Shown: positions 44,000 to 53,112, counted from the first letter of the stretch. The stretch: DNA of 64,000 nt from JBDXHU01 sp039989475 (GCA_039989475.1 JBDXHU010000010.1:186001-250000), one strand, 5' to 3'. The notes: generated from the letters alone by a model not told the origin. Program-made: numbers and translations.

Positions 44000-44026
44000 T
44001 AAAGGTCTGTGCCTGGCGGTCGATAA
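44000..44026 (+). promoter_or_regulatory. FliA (sigma-28) type promoter of the second GGDEF-EAL gene
   Basis: TAAA (44000-44003), a 15-base spacer, then GTCGATAA (44019-44026), one base from consensus with exact spacing. Only about 5 of 15 spacer bases match the first copy, while the -35, the -10 and the following GAA.TAA bases are kept, which argues for selection on the promoter elements. The ATG is 72 bases downstream. Confidence 0.7.
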
Positions 44027-44098
44027 GAACTAATGCCGAGGTCTGGTTTGCCTTTGCTTGTGATAGGGCGAATCCGGGCCAGGAACAATGATAACTAG

Positions 44099-46018
44099 AT
44101 GACTGATATGAACCCGGGTCCTGGTGAACAGCACAATGAGTTGATCGACGTTGAAAACAAGCAGCGTCGGCAGTTGACCATCATCCTCTGGATGATCGTA
44201 CTGCTGGTGCTCATTACTTTTGACGTCGTTACCTACCTCGATGGCCGCAGGAGTATGAGCCTGGCGCTGACCGGCTGCACGGCCGTCTGCATCGCCTACC
44301 TGCTCTATGAAAAATTCGCGGCCAGGAATAGCCTGGGCCTGTTGATTCCCAATCTATCCCTGGGCTTGTTGGCGGTAATTTTGCTGGTGACGGGTGGCAA
44401 GGAGAATACCGGCCCGCTATTCATTTACCCGCTGATTACCGCCGGCGTACTCATCAATCGCTTTAAGGTCGGTGCCATACTCGGCCTCGGTCTCGCGGTA
44501 TTACTCATCGGTATTTTGTTTAGCCTGGACGCCTCTGAGACCACAGCGCGTTATAACTATTACGAATCCACTCGCTTCGTCATGACCCTGTTAATACTGC
44601 TGGCGACCGCCTTGATTGGTTCTTATCTGCAGGAAAAGGCCAAGAAGCAAATGCAAAGCCTGCACCAGGATGTGCACCAGCTAGCCTACTATGACAGCCT
44701 CACCGGCCTTGCCAATCGCTCCAATTTTCGCAGCTGGTTGCAGCGCATGCTGGACCGGGCGCGGGAGGAAGGCAGCGCCCTGGCCTTGATTTATATCGAC
44801 CTTGATGACTTCAAGCAGGTCAATGACCGCTGCGGTCACCAGGTGGGTGACCGGCTGTTGGCAGAGTTTGGTCGGCGCCTGGGTGAATGTGTGCGACCGA
44901 ACGACGGCACTACGCGCCTGGTTGCCGATGAAGATGTGGCGCGCCTGGCGGGTGATGAGTTTATTGTGACACTGCCCGACGTGGAGCAGCCGGCAGACGC
45001 GGAAGCCGTGGCCAAGCGCATACTCACGCTGTTTGATGGCGGTTTCGAGGTGGATGGATTGCAGCTTCCCGTGACCTGCAGTATAGGTATCGCCTATGTG
45101 CAGGGGCGTGTCGAGAATGCCGAGAAGCTACTGAATTACGCTGATGCGGCCATGTACAAGGCCAAGGAGCGCGGCAAAAACAACTACCAGTTCTTCTCAG
45201 ACACCATTGCCAGGGATATCCGAGAGCGCCATTGTATTGAGGCTGGCTTGCAAGACGCGCTCTCCCGGGATGATTTCAACTTGCTGTATATGCCCATCTA
45301 CGACAGCGAGGCCTTGTCGGTGGTTGGCTGCGAGGTGTTGCTGCGCTGTGAGTCGCCCATTCTGCCGGGCATTGGACCGGACAGATTTATCCCTGTTGCC
45401 GAGGCCACCGGGCTGATCAAGCCTATAGATCTATGGGTGCTGGATAACGCCATGGCCGGTATGCGGCGATTACAGGATGAGCGTGGCTTTGATGGTGTGA
45501 TGTGTATCAACATCTCGGCGGTGGAACTACACAACACAGAGTTTCCACAACAGGTCGGGCGGCTACTGACGCAACATGGTGTTTCAGCCGACAGAATTGA
45601 ATTGGAGGTTACCGAGACCAGCCTGGTGGCAAGCGATCAGGCCAGCCAGTTGACCCTGGAAAGATTACGCGAGCTGGGCGTCGGTCTGGCGCTGGATGAT
45701 TTTGGCACCGGCTATACAGCATTCAACCAGCTTATGAATTACCCGGTTAATTGTCTCAAGATTGATCGTAGCTTCGTCGACGCCCTGTTTTCCGACAATC
45801 ACGCCCATTGCAAAATGGTCGACGTGGTGCAGCACCTGGGGCAGTTGTACGGCCTGCGGGTTATTGCCGAGGGCGTGGAGACTGATCAGCAGATGAGCTA
45901 CCTGCGTGAGATCGGTTGCGATTGGCTACAGGGTTATCACCTGTCCAGGCCGCTGGAGTATGAGGATTTCGCCAGCCTGCTGATGAGCCCCTCCCAGGCC
46001 GCGGCAAGCTCGGCCTAG
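44099..46018 (+). CDS. Membrane GGDEF-EAL c-di-GMP turnover protein, copy 2
   Basis: A 639-residue tandem paralogue of the previous protein. The membrane helices, the GGDEF domain (again AGDEF) and the EAL domain (again EVLLR in CEVLLRCESP, with DDFGTGYTAF, KIDRSF and EGVET) are all conserved. The membrane domain has diverged more than the enzymatic domains, so the two may sense different signals. The same FliA-type promoter precedes it. It ends 14 bases before the convergent AsnC gene. Confidence 0.9.
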   Translation: MTDMNPGPGEQHNELIDVENKQRRQLTIILWMIVLLVLITFDVVTYLDGRRSMSLALTGCTAVCIAYLLYEKFAARNSLGLLIPNLSLGLLAVILLVTGGKENTGPLFIYPLITAGVLINRFKVGAILGLGLAVLLIGILFSLDASETTARYNYYESTRFVMTLLILLATALIGSYLQEKAKKQMQSLHQDVHQLAYYDSLTGLANRSNFRSWLQRMLDRAREEGSALALIYIDLDDFKQVNDRCGHQVGDRLLAEFGRRLGECVRPNDGTTRLVADEDVARLAGDEFIVTLPDVEQPADAEAVAKRILTLFDGGFEVDGLQLPVTCSIGIAYVQGRVENAEKLLNYADAAMYKAKERGKNNYQFFSDTIARDIRERHCIEAGLQDALSRDDFNLLYMPIYDSEALSVVGCEVLLRCESPILPGIGPDRFIPVAEATGLIKPIDLWVLDNAMAGMRRLQDERGFDGVMCINISAVELHNTEFPQQVGRLLTQHGVSADRIELEVTETSLVASDQASQLTLERLRELGVGLALDDFGTGYTAFNQLMNYPVNCLKIDRSFVDALFSDNHAHCKMVDVVQHLGQLYGLRVIAEGVETDQQMSYLREIGCDWLQGYHLSRPLEYEDFASLLMSPSQAAASSA

Positions 46019-46032
46019 CTGTTCCCGGCGCT

Positions 46033-46503
46033 CTAGATCCTTTCCGGCAGCGGCAGCTCGGTGTTGTACACCACCTGCTTGAGGGCGAAGCTGGACTGGA
46101 TGTTGGCGACGCCGGGGATGCGAGTCAGCTTGTCGGCGAGGAAGCGCTCATAGGCCTGCAGGTCGGGTACCACGATACGCACCAGGTAGTCCGAGCTGCC
46201 GGTCATCAGGTAACACTCCATCACTTCCGGATTGGCGCGGATGCTGTTCTCAAAGTCTTCCAGGTGGCTGCGCTCCTGGCGTTCCAGTGACACGTTGATG
46301 AAAATCGAAATGGGCAGCCCCACGGCGCCAGCGTCGACAATGCCAGCGTAGCGTTTGATGACGCCGGCCTGCTCCAGCGCCTTGACCCGGCGCAGGCAGG
46401 GCGAGGGTGACAGGCCGACAGATTCAGCCAGTTCCACATTGCTGATGCGGGCGTTGTTCTGAATATGGTGCAGAATTCGGTAGTCAGTGCGGTCCAGGTC
46501 CAT
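46033..46503 (-). CDS. Lrp/AsnC-family regulator divergent from the AceE-like gene
   Basis: A 156-residue regulator. The HTH is ISNVELAESVGLSPSPCLRRVKALEQAGVIKRYAG (residues 20-54), and the C-terminal RAM domain has YLMTGSSDYLVRIVVPDL and IQSSFALKQVVYNTELPL. Divergent from the AceE-like gene with a palindromic CAATAT-N6-ATATTG between them, it probably controls that promoter. A second AsnC protein at 50714 flanks the other end of the locus; the two share the SPSPCLRRVK recognition helix and the TELPL ending. Confidence 0.9.
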   Translation of the reverse strand: MDLDRTDYRILHHIQNNARISNVELAESVGLSPSPCLRRVKALEQAGVIKRYAGIVDAGAVGLPISIFINVSLERQERSHLEDFENSIRANPEVMECYLMTGSSDYLVRIVVPDLQAYERFLADKLTRIPGVANIQSSFALKQVVYNTELPLPERI

Positions 46504-46507
46504 AGCG

Positions 46508-46549
46508 CAATATTCATCTAAAAAGCTAACCCAATATTACTTTATATTG
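46508..46549. promoter_or_regulatory. Candidate AsnC/Lrp operator with CAATAT motifs
   Basis: CAATAT at 46508-46513, then the dyad CAATAT-N6-ATATTG at 46532-46549. The AT-rich dyad lies just upstream of the AsnC gene and between it and the AceE-like gene. A TATACT hexamer at 46604-46609 may be the -10 element of the AceE-like gene. Confidence 0.4.
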
Positions 46550-46639
46550 CTGAAATAGCCAGCTGTAGAGGTCGATTTGCAATCGCCCGATGGCGGGCCT
46601 GCGTATACTGATGCTCTCCGTCATGTACCAGGTATCCCC

Positions 46640-49318
46640 ATGTCAGTGCCCGCACTACCCAGTTTTATTGATGAATTGGCCGATGATCGGCAGGAGTGGA
46701 TAGAGTCTCTCGACAGTATCTACCGAGAGTATGGGGAGGCCGGCGTGCGCGATGTGCTGCGCGCCTTGCAAAATCATGCGCTGACCCGTGGGATCCCCCT
46801 CAGCGAGGCTACCCTCAACACCGCTTACGTCAACACCATCCCCCCCTCTGAGCAGCCGGCTTACCCCGGCAATATCGAACTGGAAAAGCGAATCGAAAAT
46901 ATCATGCGCTGGAATGCCATGGCCATGGTGCTGCAGGCGGTGGACGCCGGTACCGGGGTGGGTGGGCATATCGCGACCTATGCCTCGGCCGCCACCATGC
47001 TGGAGGTCGGCTTTCAACACTGTTTTCGCAGCCGATCCGACAGCTATGGTGGCGACATTGTCATGCCGCAGCCACATGCGGCTCCGGGCGTGTATGCCCG
47101 GGCCTTTCTTGAGGGGCGTCTCAGTGAGGCACAGCTTAAGAATTTCCGCCGTGAGCTGAAACCGGAAGGCGGCCTGTGTTCCTACCCGCACCCGCGCTCA
47201 ATGCCGGAGTTCTGGCAGGTGCCCAATGCCTCCATGGGCCTGTCGACCCCGGCGGCGATATACCAGGCCCGTTTTGCCAAGTACCTGGAGAACCGCGGCT
47301 TAAAACCCAACAACGGTGGCAAGATCTGGTGTTACATCGGCGACGGCGAGTCGGATGAACCCGAGGTCTTGGGCACGGTCAATATTGCCGCCCGCGAGGG
47401 CCTCGACAACCTGGTGCTGATCGTCAACTGCAACCTGCAGCGCCTCGATGGCCCGGTGCGCGGCAATGGCAAAATTATCCAGGAACTGGAACGCAGCTTT
47501 CGCGGCGCCGACTGGAACGTGATCAAGGTGATCTGGGGCAGCGGCTGGGATGGTCTCCTGGCCCAGGACGATCGCGGCATTTTGCGCCACCGCATGGAGG
47601 AGTGTGTCGATGGTGACTACCAGCGCTATTCCATTATGCCGGGTGATGCCCAGCGCGAGCATTGGGTGCATGGTGATCCTGAACTGGAGCAGATGATGAA
47701 CTCGCTCACCGATGATGAACTGCGCCAGATCAAGCGCGGTGGCCAGGACCCGAAGAAGATATTCGCCGCCTACCAGCGGGCCATGGCTCCCAGCGGCAAG
47801 CCCACCGTGATCCTGATTAAAACGGTGAAGGGCGACGCCATGGGTGAGTCAGCCCAGGGGCGCAACACCGCTCACCAGAAAAAGAACCTGAGCGAGGAAG
47901 AGCGCCTGCAATTGGCGCAGGACTACGGCATTCCACTGGCCGAAGATGAGATCAAGCGGGCGGCCTTCTATCGCCCGGCGGATGACAGCGAGGAAATGCA
48001 GTACCTGCAGGCGCGGCGTGACAAGCTCGGTGGTTACCTGCCCGAGCGCAAGGTCTCCTGCCCGGCGCTGAAAACGCCGTCCCTGGAAAGCTTCAGGAAT
48101 TTCCTCGACGGCAGCGGCGAGCGCGAGGCTTCAACCACCATGGCCATGGTGCGCATGCTCGGGCAGTTGATGAAGGATGCGGACATCGGTGAGCTGGTGG
48201 TGCCGATTGTGCCGGATGAAGCCCGCACTTTTGGTATGGACGGGCTGTTCAAGGCAGCCGGTATCTACTCCTCCGAGGGGCAGAACTACACGCCGGTGGA
48301 TGCCGACAGCCTGCTGTCATACCGGGAGGCTACCGACGGCCAGATATTACAGGAGGGTATTTGCGAAACCGGTGCCATCGCCTCCTTCCAGGCGGCCGGA
48401 ACCGCCTATGCGGTGCACGGCGTGCCGACCATCCCCTTCTACATTTTTTATTCCATGTTTGGCTTCCAGCGCGTGGGCGACATGATCTGGTCCTGTGCCG
48501 ACCAGATGTGTCGCGGCTTCCTGCTCGGCGGCACGGCCGGGCGCACCACGCTTAACGGCGAGGGCCTGCAACACGAAGATGGTCATTCCCATGTGCTGGC
48601 CACGACCGTTCCCAACCTGAAAAGTTACGACCCCGCCTTTGCCTGCGAATTGGCGGTGATTGTTCGTGATGGCATTTATCGCATGTACCAACAACAGGAA
48701 AACATCTTCTATTACATCACCGTGTATAACGAGAATTACCCAATGCCGGCGCTGGTGGCGGGTGCTGGGGTAGAGGAGGGTATTCTCAAGGGTGGCTACT
48801 GCTGGCGCCGCAGCGAGAGCAAGGGCGAGCCTGTCCACCTCTTGGCCAGCGGCCCGATCATGCAGCAGGCCATTGCCGCCGCGGGCCTGCTTGAGGACAT
48901 GGGCTATGCCGTGCATTTATGGAGCATCACCAGCTTCAGCGAACTGGCGCGGGAAGCTGAGGCCTGCGAGCGTCACAATCGACTCAAGCCCCTGGCAGAA
49001 CCGGCAGCGCCTTATGTGCAGCAATTATTTGCGGAGGAGTCGGGGCCGATGGTGGCGGTGACCGACTATATGAAGGCGCTTCCCAACAGCATTGCCCGCT
49101 GGATGCCGGCCGGCTACACCACCCTGGGTACCGACGGTTTCGGGCTCAGCGAATCGCGCCCGGACCTGCGCGATCATTTTGAAATATGCCAGCGTCATAT
49201 TGCGCAGGCGGCGCTGGTGTCCCTGCATCAACAGGGAAAAATCAAACCGGCGGTACTAAAAAAGCAGCTGGCGCAGCTGGCCGTTGATGCGGACAAGCTG
49301 GACCCGATGGCGCGTTAG
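46640..49318 (+). CDS. mdeB: AceE-type 2-oxoacid dehydrogenase E1 (MdeB-like 2-oxobutyrate/pyruvate dehydrogenase)
   Basis: An 892-residue homodimeric E1. The thiamine diphosphate region contains IGDGESDEPEVLG and VNCNLQRLDGPVRGNG (about residues 230-275), with MGESAQGRNTAHQ and the pyrimidine-domain segments further on. It is full length for AceE, yet no E2 or E3 gene follows. In Pseudomonas putida an AceE homologue (MdeB) sits with methionine gamma-lyase and an Lrp-type regulator and acts on 2-oxobutyrate; the same three families are found here, so 2-oxobutyrate is the likely substrate. The ATG at 46640 is preferred; the frame opens at 46577. Pyruvate remains possible. Confidence 0.82.
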   Translation: MSVPALPSFIDELADDRQEWIESLDSIYREYGEAGVRDVLRALQNHALTRGIPLSEATLNTAYVNTIPPSEQPAYPGNIELEKRIENIMRWNAMAMVLQAVDAGTGVGGHIATYASAATMLEVGFQHCFRSRSDSYGGDIVMPQPHAAPGVYARAFLEGRLSEAQLKNFRRELKPEGGLCSYPHPRSMPEFWQVPNASMGLSTPAAIYQARFAKYLENRGLKPNNGGKIWCYIGDGESDEPEVLGTVNIAAREGLDNLVLIVNCNLQRLDGPVRGNGKIIQELERSFRGADWNVIKVIWGSGWDGLLAQDDRGILRHRMEECVDGDYQRYSIMPGDAQREHWVHGDPELEQMMNSLTDDELRQIKRGGQDPKKIFAAYQRAMAPSGKPTVILIKTVKGDAMGESAQGRNTAHQKKNLSEEERLQLAQDYGIPLAEDEIKRAAFYRPADDSEEMQYLQARRDKLGGYLPERKVSCPALKTPSLESFRNFLDGSGEREASTTMAMVRMLGQLMKDADIGELVVPIVPDEARTFGMDGLFKAAGIYSSEGQNYTPVDADSLLSYREATDGQILQEGICETGAIASFQAAGTAYAVHGVPTIPFYIFYSMFGFQRVGDMIWSCADQMCRGFLLGGTAGRTTLNGEGLQHEDGHSHVLATTVPNLKSYDPAFACELAVIVRDGIYRMYQQQENIFYYITVYNENYPMPALVAGAGVEEGILKGGYCWRRSESKGEPVHLLASGPIMQQAIAAAGLLEDMGYAVHLWSITSFSELAREAEACERHNRLKPLAEPAAPYVQQLFAEESGPMVAVTDYMKALPNSIARWMPAGYTTLGTDGFGLSESRPDLRDHFEICQRHIAQAALVSLHQQGKIKPAVLKKQLAQLAVDADKLDPMAR

Positions 49319-49349
49319 TCAGCCGGCAAGCCGGTCTTCAACTACCCTG

Positions 49350-50576
49350 CTAGCCGTGCGCGACCCGCAGTGTTTCGCCGCCCGCAGTGGCCAGGGCTTG
49401 CTCTATGTCAGCGGCGATATCCGTCAGGCTTTCCAGTCCCACCGAAATCCTGATCAGGCCTTCGGCGATACCGTGGCGTGCTCGCTCCTCAGGAGTGTAG
49501 GTGGAGTGGGTCATGCTGGCGGGATGCTGGCACAGGGTTTCGGCGTCGCCCAGGCTGACCGCGCGCTGTATCAGTTCCAGACTGTTCATAAAGCGCTTGC
49601 CTGCCTCGAGGCCGCCGTGAAGTTCAAAGGCCAACATGCCACCCGGGAGTGACATCTGCCGACTGGCCACCTCGTAGTAGGGGCTGTCGCTCAGGCCCGG
49701 GTAGTGAACCTCGGCGATGGTGGGGTGGTGTTGCAACTGCTCCGCCAGTGCCAGGGCATTCTGGCAGTGACGCTCCATGCGCAGTTCCAGGGTTTTCAGG
49801 CCGCGCATGATCAGGAAGGCGGTTAGCGGTGCGATCACGCAACCAGTCATGTCCTTCAGCCCGTACAGGCGGATCTGTTGAATCATGTCCGCACTGCCAA
49901 TCAAGGCGCCGGCGATCAGGTCGCCGTGGCCGCCCAGGTACTTGGTTGCTGAATGCGCCACCAGGTCGGCACCCAGTTCCAGCGGCCGTTGCAGTGCTGG
50001 TGTGCAATAGGTGTTGTCGACCATCACCGTTATGTCGGCACGGTAGTCGTGGGCGATCTTTGCCACGGCGGCAATGTCGATTATGCGCAGGTTGGGATTG
50101 ACCGGGCTTTCAAAGTAAACCACCCGGGTCTTGTCAGTCAGTGCTGCGGCCAGTGCGCCGTGGTCGGTGCAGTCGACGAACAAGACTTCCACGCCAAATT
50201 TTGATAGTCCGTGCTGGAAAAAGGCGAAGGTACAGCCGTACAGGGTTTTGTCCACGATGAGCTGGTCACCCGGTGCCAATAGTGTCCACAGCGCGGCGGA
50301 TATGGCGCCCATGCCTGAGGCGGTGGCCAGTGCCGCTTCACCGTTTTCCAGGCTGGCCAGGCGCTGTTCCAACAGCTCCTGGGTCGGGTTGGAAATGCGC
50401 GAGTAGATGTGGCCGCTTTCCTCGCCGGCAAAGCGCGCGGCGCCCTGTTCCACCGTGTCAAAGGCAAAGGTGGAAGTCATGTGGATGGGGGGTGTCAGTG
50501 CACCCTCATTGTCGGCGGGATTGTAGCCGGCATGAATGGCGCGGGTGGCGAAATCGTGAGAGTTGTTGCTGGACAT
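49350..50576 (-). CDS. mdeA: Methionine gamma-lyase
   Basis: A 408-residue Cys/Met-metabolism PLP enzyme. The PLP Lys211 is in HSATKYLGGHGD and Tyr113 is in the active site. Cys115 in TLYGCTF is the residue characteristic of methionine gamma-lyase as opposed to cystathionine enzymes. The late region AVSLGDAETLCQHPASMTHS also agrees. It cleaves methionine to methanethiol, ammonia and 2-oxobutyrate. It converges with the AceE-like gene (31-base gap) and is divergent from an AsnC gene. A GGGAGG Shine-Dalgarno sequence precedes the ATG. Confidence 0.9.
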   Translation of the reverse strand: MSSNNSHDFATRAIHAGYNPADNEGALTPPIHMTSTFAFDTVEQGAARFAGEESGHIYSRISNPTQELLEQRLASLENGEAALATASGMGAISAALWTLLAPGDQLIVDKTLYGCTFAFFQHGLSKFGVEVLFVDCTDHGALAAALTDKTRVVYFESPVNPNLRIIDIAAVAKIAHDYRADITVMVDNTYCTPALQRPLELGADLVAHSATKYLGGHGDLIAGALIGSADMIQQIRLYGLKDMTGCVIAPLTAFLIMRGLKTLELRMERHCQNALALAEQLQHHPTIAEVHYPGLSDSPYYEVASRQMSLPGGMLAFELHGGLEAGKRFMNSLELIQRAVSLGDAETLCQHPASMTHSTYTPEERARHGIAEGLIRISVGLESLTDIAADIEQALATAGGETLRVAHG

Positions 50577-50612
50577 AATATCCTCCCGGCAGCTGTTCTG
50601 TGTTTATTTAAT

Positions 50613-50618
50613 ATTATA
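50613..50618 (-). promoter_or_regulatory. Candidate -10 element (TATAAT) of the methionine gamma-lyase gene
   Basis: A perfect minus-strand TATAAT, 37 bases from the mdeA start, in an AT-rich divergent region of 137 bases. The matching -35 (TTATGG) is weak, as expected of an activator-dependent promoter. Confidence 0.4.
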
Positions 50619-50713
50619 TTACGCCTCATATTCGGCCATAAGACACCGTATTTGTCCTTGTATTTGTAAATAACTGGCATTAAATTCTATTTATAGCCTT
50701 TCAGAGCAATAAA

Positions 50714-51196
50714 ATGCTAATACCGGATATCGATAGAATAGACCGCAGAATCATCGCTGAACTGCAGCATGACGGCGGTCTCAGCAACCTGGAGTTGTCG
50801 GAGCGGGTGGGCCTGTCGCCTTCTCCCTGCCTGCGTCGGGTCAAGCAACTGGAAGAGGCCGGCATCATCCGGCGGCGCGTCACTATTATGGACCAGGAGG
50901 CTTTGGGCTTGTCACTTACGGTGTTCGTGCAGGTCAGCCTGGGCAACCAGGTGCCGGGAATGCTCGAACATTTTGAAGAGAAAGTGGCGACCTACCCCGA
51001 GGTGCTGGAGTGCAGCCTGGTTACTGGCAGTGATGCCGATTACCTGCTCAAGGCCGTGATTCCCGATATGTCACACTATGAGCGATTTTTGCTGCGGGAG
51101 CTTAACCAGATCGACGGGGTCAGCCATATTCGCACCAGTTTCGCCCTGCGGCGTGTGGTCAATCGTACCGAATTACCCCTGACGCACCTGGCCTAG
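50714..51196 (+). CDS. Lrp/AsnC-family regulator (MdeR candidate)
   Basis: A 160-residue regulator. The HTH is LSNLELSERVGLSPSPCLRRVKQLEEAGIIRRRV and the RAM domain ends RTSFALRRVVNRTELPLTHLA. Divergent from methionine gamma-lyase, it holds the position of MdeR, which activates mdeA in Pseudomonas putida. It closely resembles the other AsnC protein at 46033-46503, so the two regulators probably arose by duplication. Which regulates which gene is not evident. Confidence 0.9.
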   Translation: MLIPDIDRIDRRIIAELQHDGGLSNLELSERVGLSPSPCLRRVKQLEEAGIIRRRVTIMDQEALGLSLTVFVQVSLGNQVPGMLEHFEEKVATYPEVLECSLVTGSDADYLLKAVIPDMSHYERFLLRELNQIDGVSHIRTSFALRRVVNRTELPLTHLA

Positions 51197-51203
51197 GCTG
51201 GAC

Positions 51204-53090
51204 TCAGCTGGCCTGTCGGCTTTCCCGCACCATGGCCAAAAACTCCCGGATAAGCTCCGGGTCAAACTGGCCTGAGTCCTGCTCTGCCTCAAGTATCGCC
51301 AGCGCCTTTTCCTGGGGCATGCCCTTGCGATAGACCCGGTCGCCGATCATGGAATCCCAGGTATCGGCGATACCGACGATGCGTGCCAGCAGGTGAATCT
51401 CCTCACCCTTGAGCCCCTCCGGGTAGCCACTGCCATCCCAGTGCTCGTGATGGCTGCCGGCAATCTCTGCATATTCCGCAAAGCGCACCAGCGGTTGCAT
51501 GATGGTCTTGGAGAAGACCGGGTGTTGCTTCATGATTTCCTTCTCCGCCGGGTCCAGCGCGGCCGGCTTGTTGAGAATGGCATCGGCGATGCCGATTTTG
51601 CCGAGGTCGTGGGTGAGTGCGCCAAAGCGCAAGATATCCAGGGTCGATTCGTCCAGGCCCATGCGTTGGCCCAGCTGCAGCGCGGTCCTGGTGACGCGAC
51701 CGGAGTGCCCGGCGGTGTAGGCATCTTTCTTTTCCAGTGCCCGGTGCAGCGACATGAGCATATCCCGATAAGCTTGCTCCTGGTCCAATTGCAATTGCTC
51801 AATACTGTCGGCCATGCGATCTATGCTGGCAGATAAAGTACCCAATTCATCGCTGCGCACCAGGCCGGTGCGACTGTCCAGTTTGCCGTCTGCCAGGGCG
51901 CCGGCGGTATCGCTCATTTGAATCAAGGGCCGGGTGACACGGTTGGCGGCAAAAAGCGCGATCAGGCTCACGACTATGACCAACAGCAAGGCACTGATGA
52001 AGTGCTCGCGCATCGATGCTGTACGAACATCTTCCACGAAGGCCAGGGCGCGGGCCACGGCGGCTTCGCTGGCACTGTGAGGGGATATCAGCGCCAGCCA
52101 GTTGTCGCCCCTGTCGTTCAGGGCGGTAACTGCTACATGATAGTTGTCGCCCGCAAGCGCGATCTTCTCAAAGAAGCGGCTCTCGCCACGATTGAGCTGG
52201 AGCATGGCGTTAATGTGCGCAGCGTCTATGCTGTCGAGCTGCAGGCTTTGCTCCGGTCCGCGCCAGTCAATGTTCCTGTCCAGGGGTTCCTTCATGGCGA
52301 CCACGACCAGTTGCCCCGCGCTATCAAGTCTTACCAGGGCGAGCCTGGCCACGTCGAGCCAGGGCGCTGCACTACTGTGAAAATTCAGCAGCTTTCGCAG
52401 GGGCAGGTCTATGGCGGTCGCACCGACACTGTTGCCAGCCGCATCGCGCAGGGCGGTGGTTGCCGTCAAGACCGGCTGACCGGTAGAGGCGTCGATGGTC
52501 AGGGGTAGCCAAACAGGCTCAGCGGCGGCGATCGCGGCGCGATACCAGGGCCGGTCTCGCGGGTCATAATCCACTGGATAATTGCCATGGGCCGGGTAAA
52601 CCATGCTGACCCCATTATCGAGTCCGGCGTAATGCCAGAGGCTGTTCTGTTCCGCCTGTGCATGGAGTGCGCGCAATTCCGTGCCGCTGGCAGCCAATTG
52701 TTGCAGGGTGAGTTCACAATTGCCGGCAGCGCAGCCCGCGTCAGCCAGCAGGAAGGAAGGCTGGCTGGTATCGACTCCCTCGAGCCTGCGGCTGTCGAGA
52801 ATTGCTAACGCCGAGGCGGGTGCCGGCGCGCGCAGGGCCTGTTCCAGGCTGAGCGCTTGTCGCCGCAGCAGGTCTTCAGTGTTGCGACCAACCAGGCGCA
52901 GGCTGGTGCCCAGGTCGGCAACTTTTTCACGCAGGTAGTGGCGCTCTCTAAGCAGCTCCTGCTGGCGCGCTGTAACAGCGATTTGCGCCGCCATGTCATC
53001 GATCTGGCTTTGTGACTGGAGGCCGGCGATCAGTACCGGTAACAGGGCGATTGCCAGTAATAGCAGCAGCTGTTGTAGTCGAATCGACAT
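51204..53090 (-). CDS. Cache-HAMP-HD-GYP signalling protein
   Basis: A 628-residue protein. An N-terminal helix (residues about 4-22) leads to a periplasmic double-Cache sensor (the motif YDPRDRPWYRAAI is typical), then a second helix near residue 350, a HAMP segment and an HD-GYP domain. The catalytic motifs HDLGKIG (about 494) and HHEHWDGSGYP (about 547-557) are intact, so c-di-GMP phosphodiesterase activity is expected. The sensed molecule is probably a small organic acid or amino acid. ATG 53090 is used although the frame extends to 53153. It lies next to the methionine locus. Confidence 0.88.
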   Translation of the reverse strand: MSIRLQQLLLLLAIALLPVLIAGLQSQSQIDDMAAQIAVTARQQELLRERHYLREKVADLGTSLRLVGRNTEDLLRRQALSLEQALRAPAPASALAILDSRRLEGVDTSQPSFLLADAGCAAGNCELTLQQLAASGTELRALHAQAEQNSLWHYAGLDNGVSMVYPAHGNYPVDYDPRDRPWYRAAIAAAEPVWLPLTIDASTGQPVLTATTALRDAAGNSVGATAIDLPLRKLLNFHSSAAPWLDVARLALVRLDSAGQLVVVAMKEPLDRNIDWRGPEQSLQLDSIDAAHINAMLQLNRGESRFFEKIALAGDNYHVAVTALNDRGDNWLALISPHSASEAAVARALAFVEDVRTASMREHFISALLLVIVVSLIALFAANRVTRPLIQMSDTAGALADGKLDSRTGLVRSDELGTLSASIDRMADSIEQLQLDQEQAYRDMLMSLHRALEKKDAYTAGHSGRVTRTALQLGQRMGLDESTLDILRFGALTHDLGKIGIADAILNKPAALDPAEKEIMKQHPVFSKTIMQPLVRFAEYAEIAGSHHEHWDGSGYPEGLKGEEIHLLARIVGIADTWDSMIGDRVYRKGMPQEKALAILEAEQDSGQFDPELIREFLAMVRESRQAS

Positions 53091-53112
53091 GCCTGTGTGA
53101 TACCCCCCGCGT

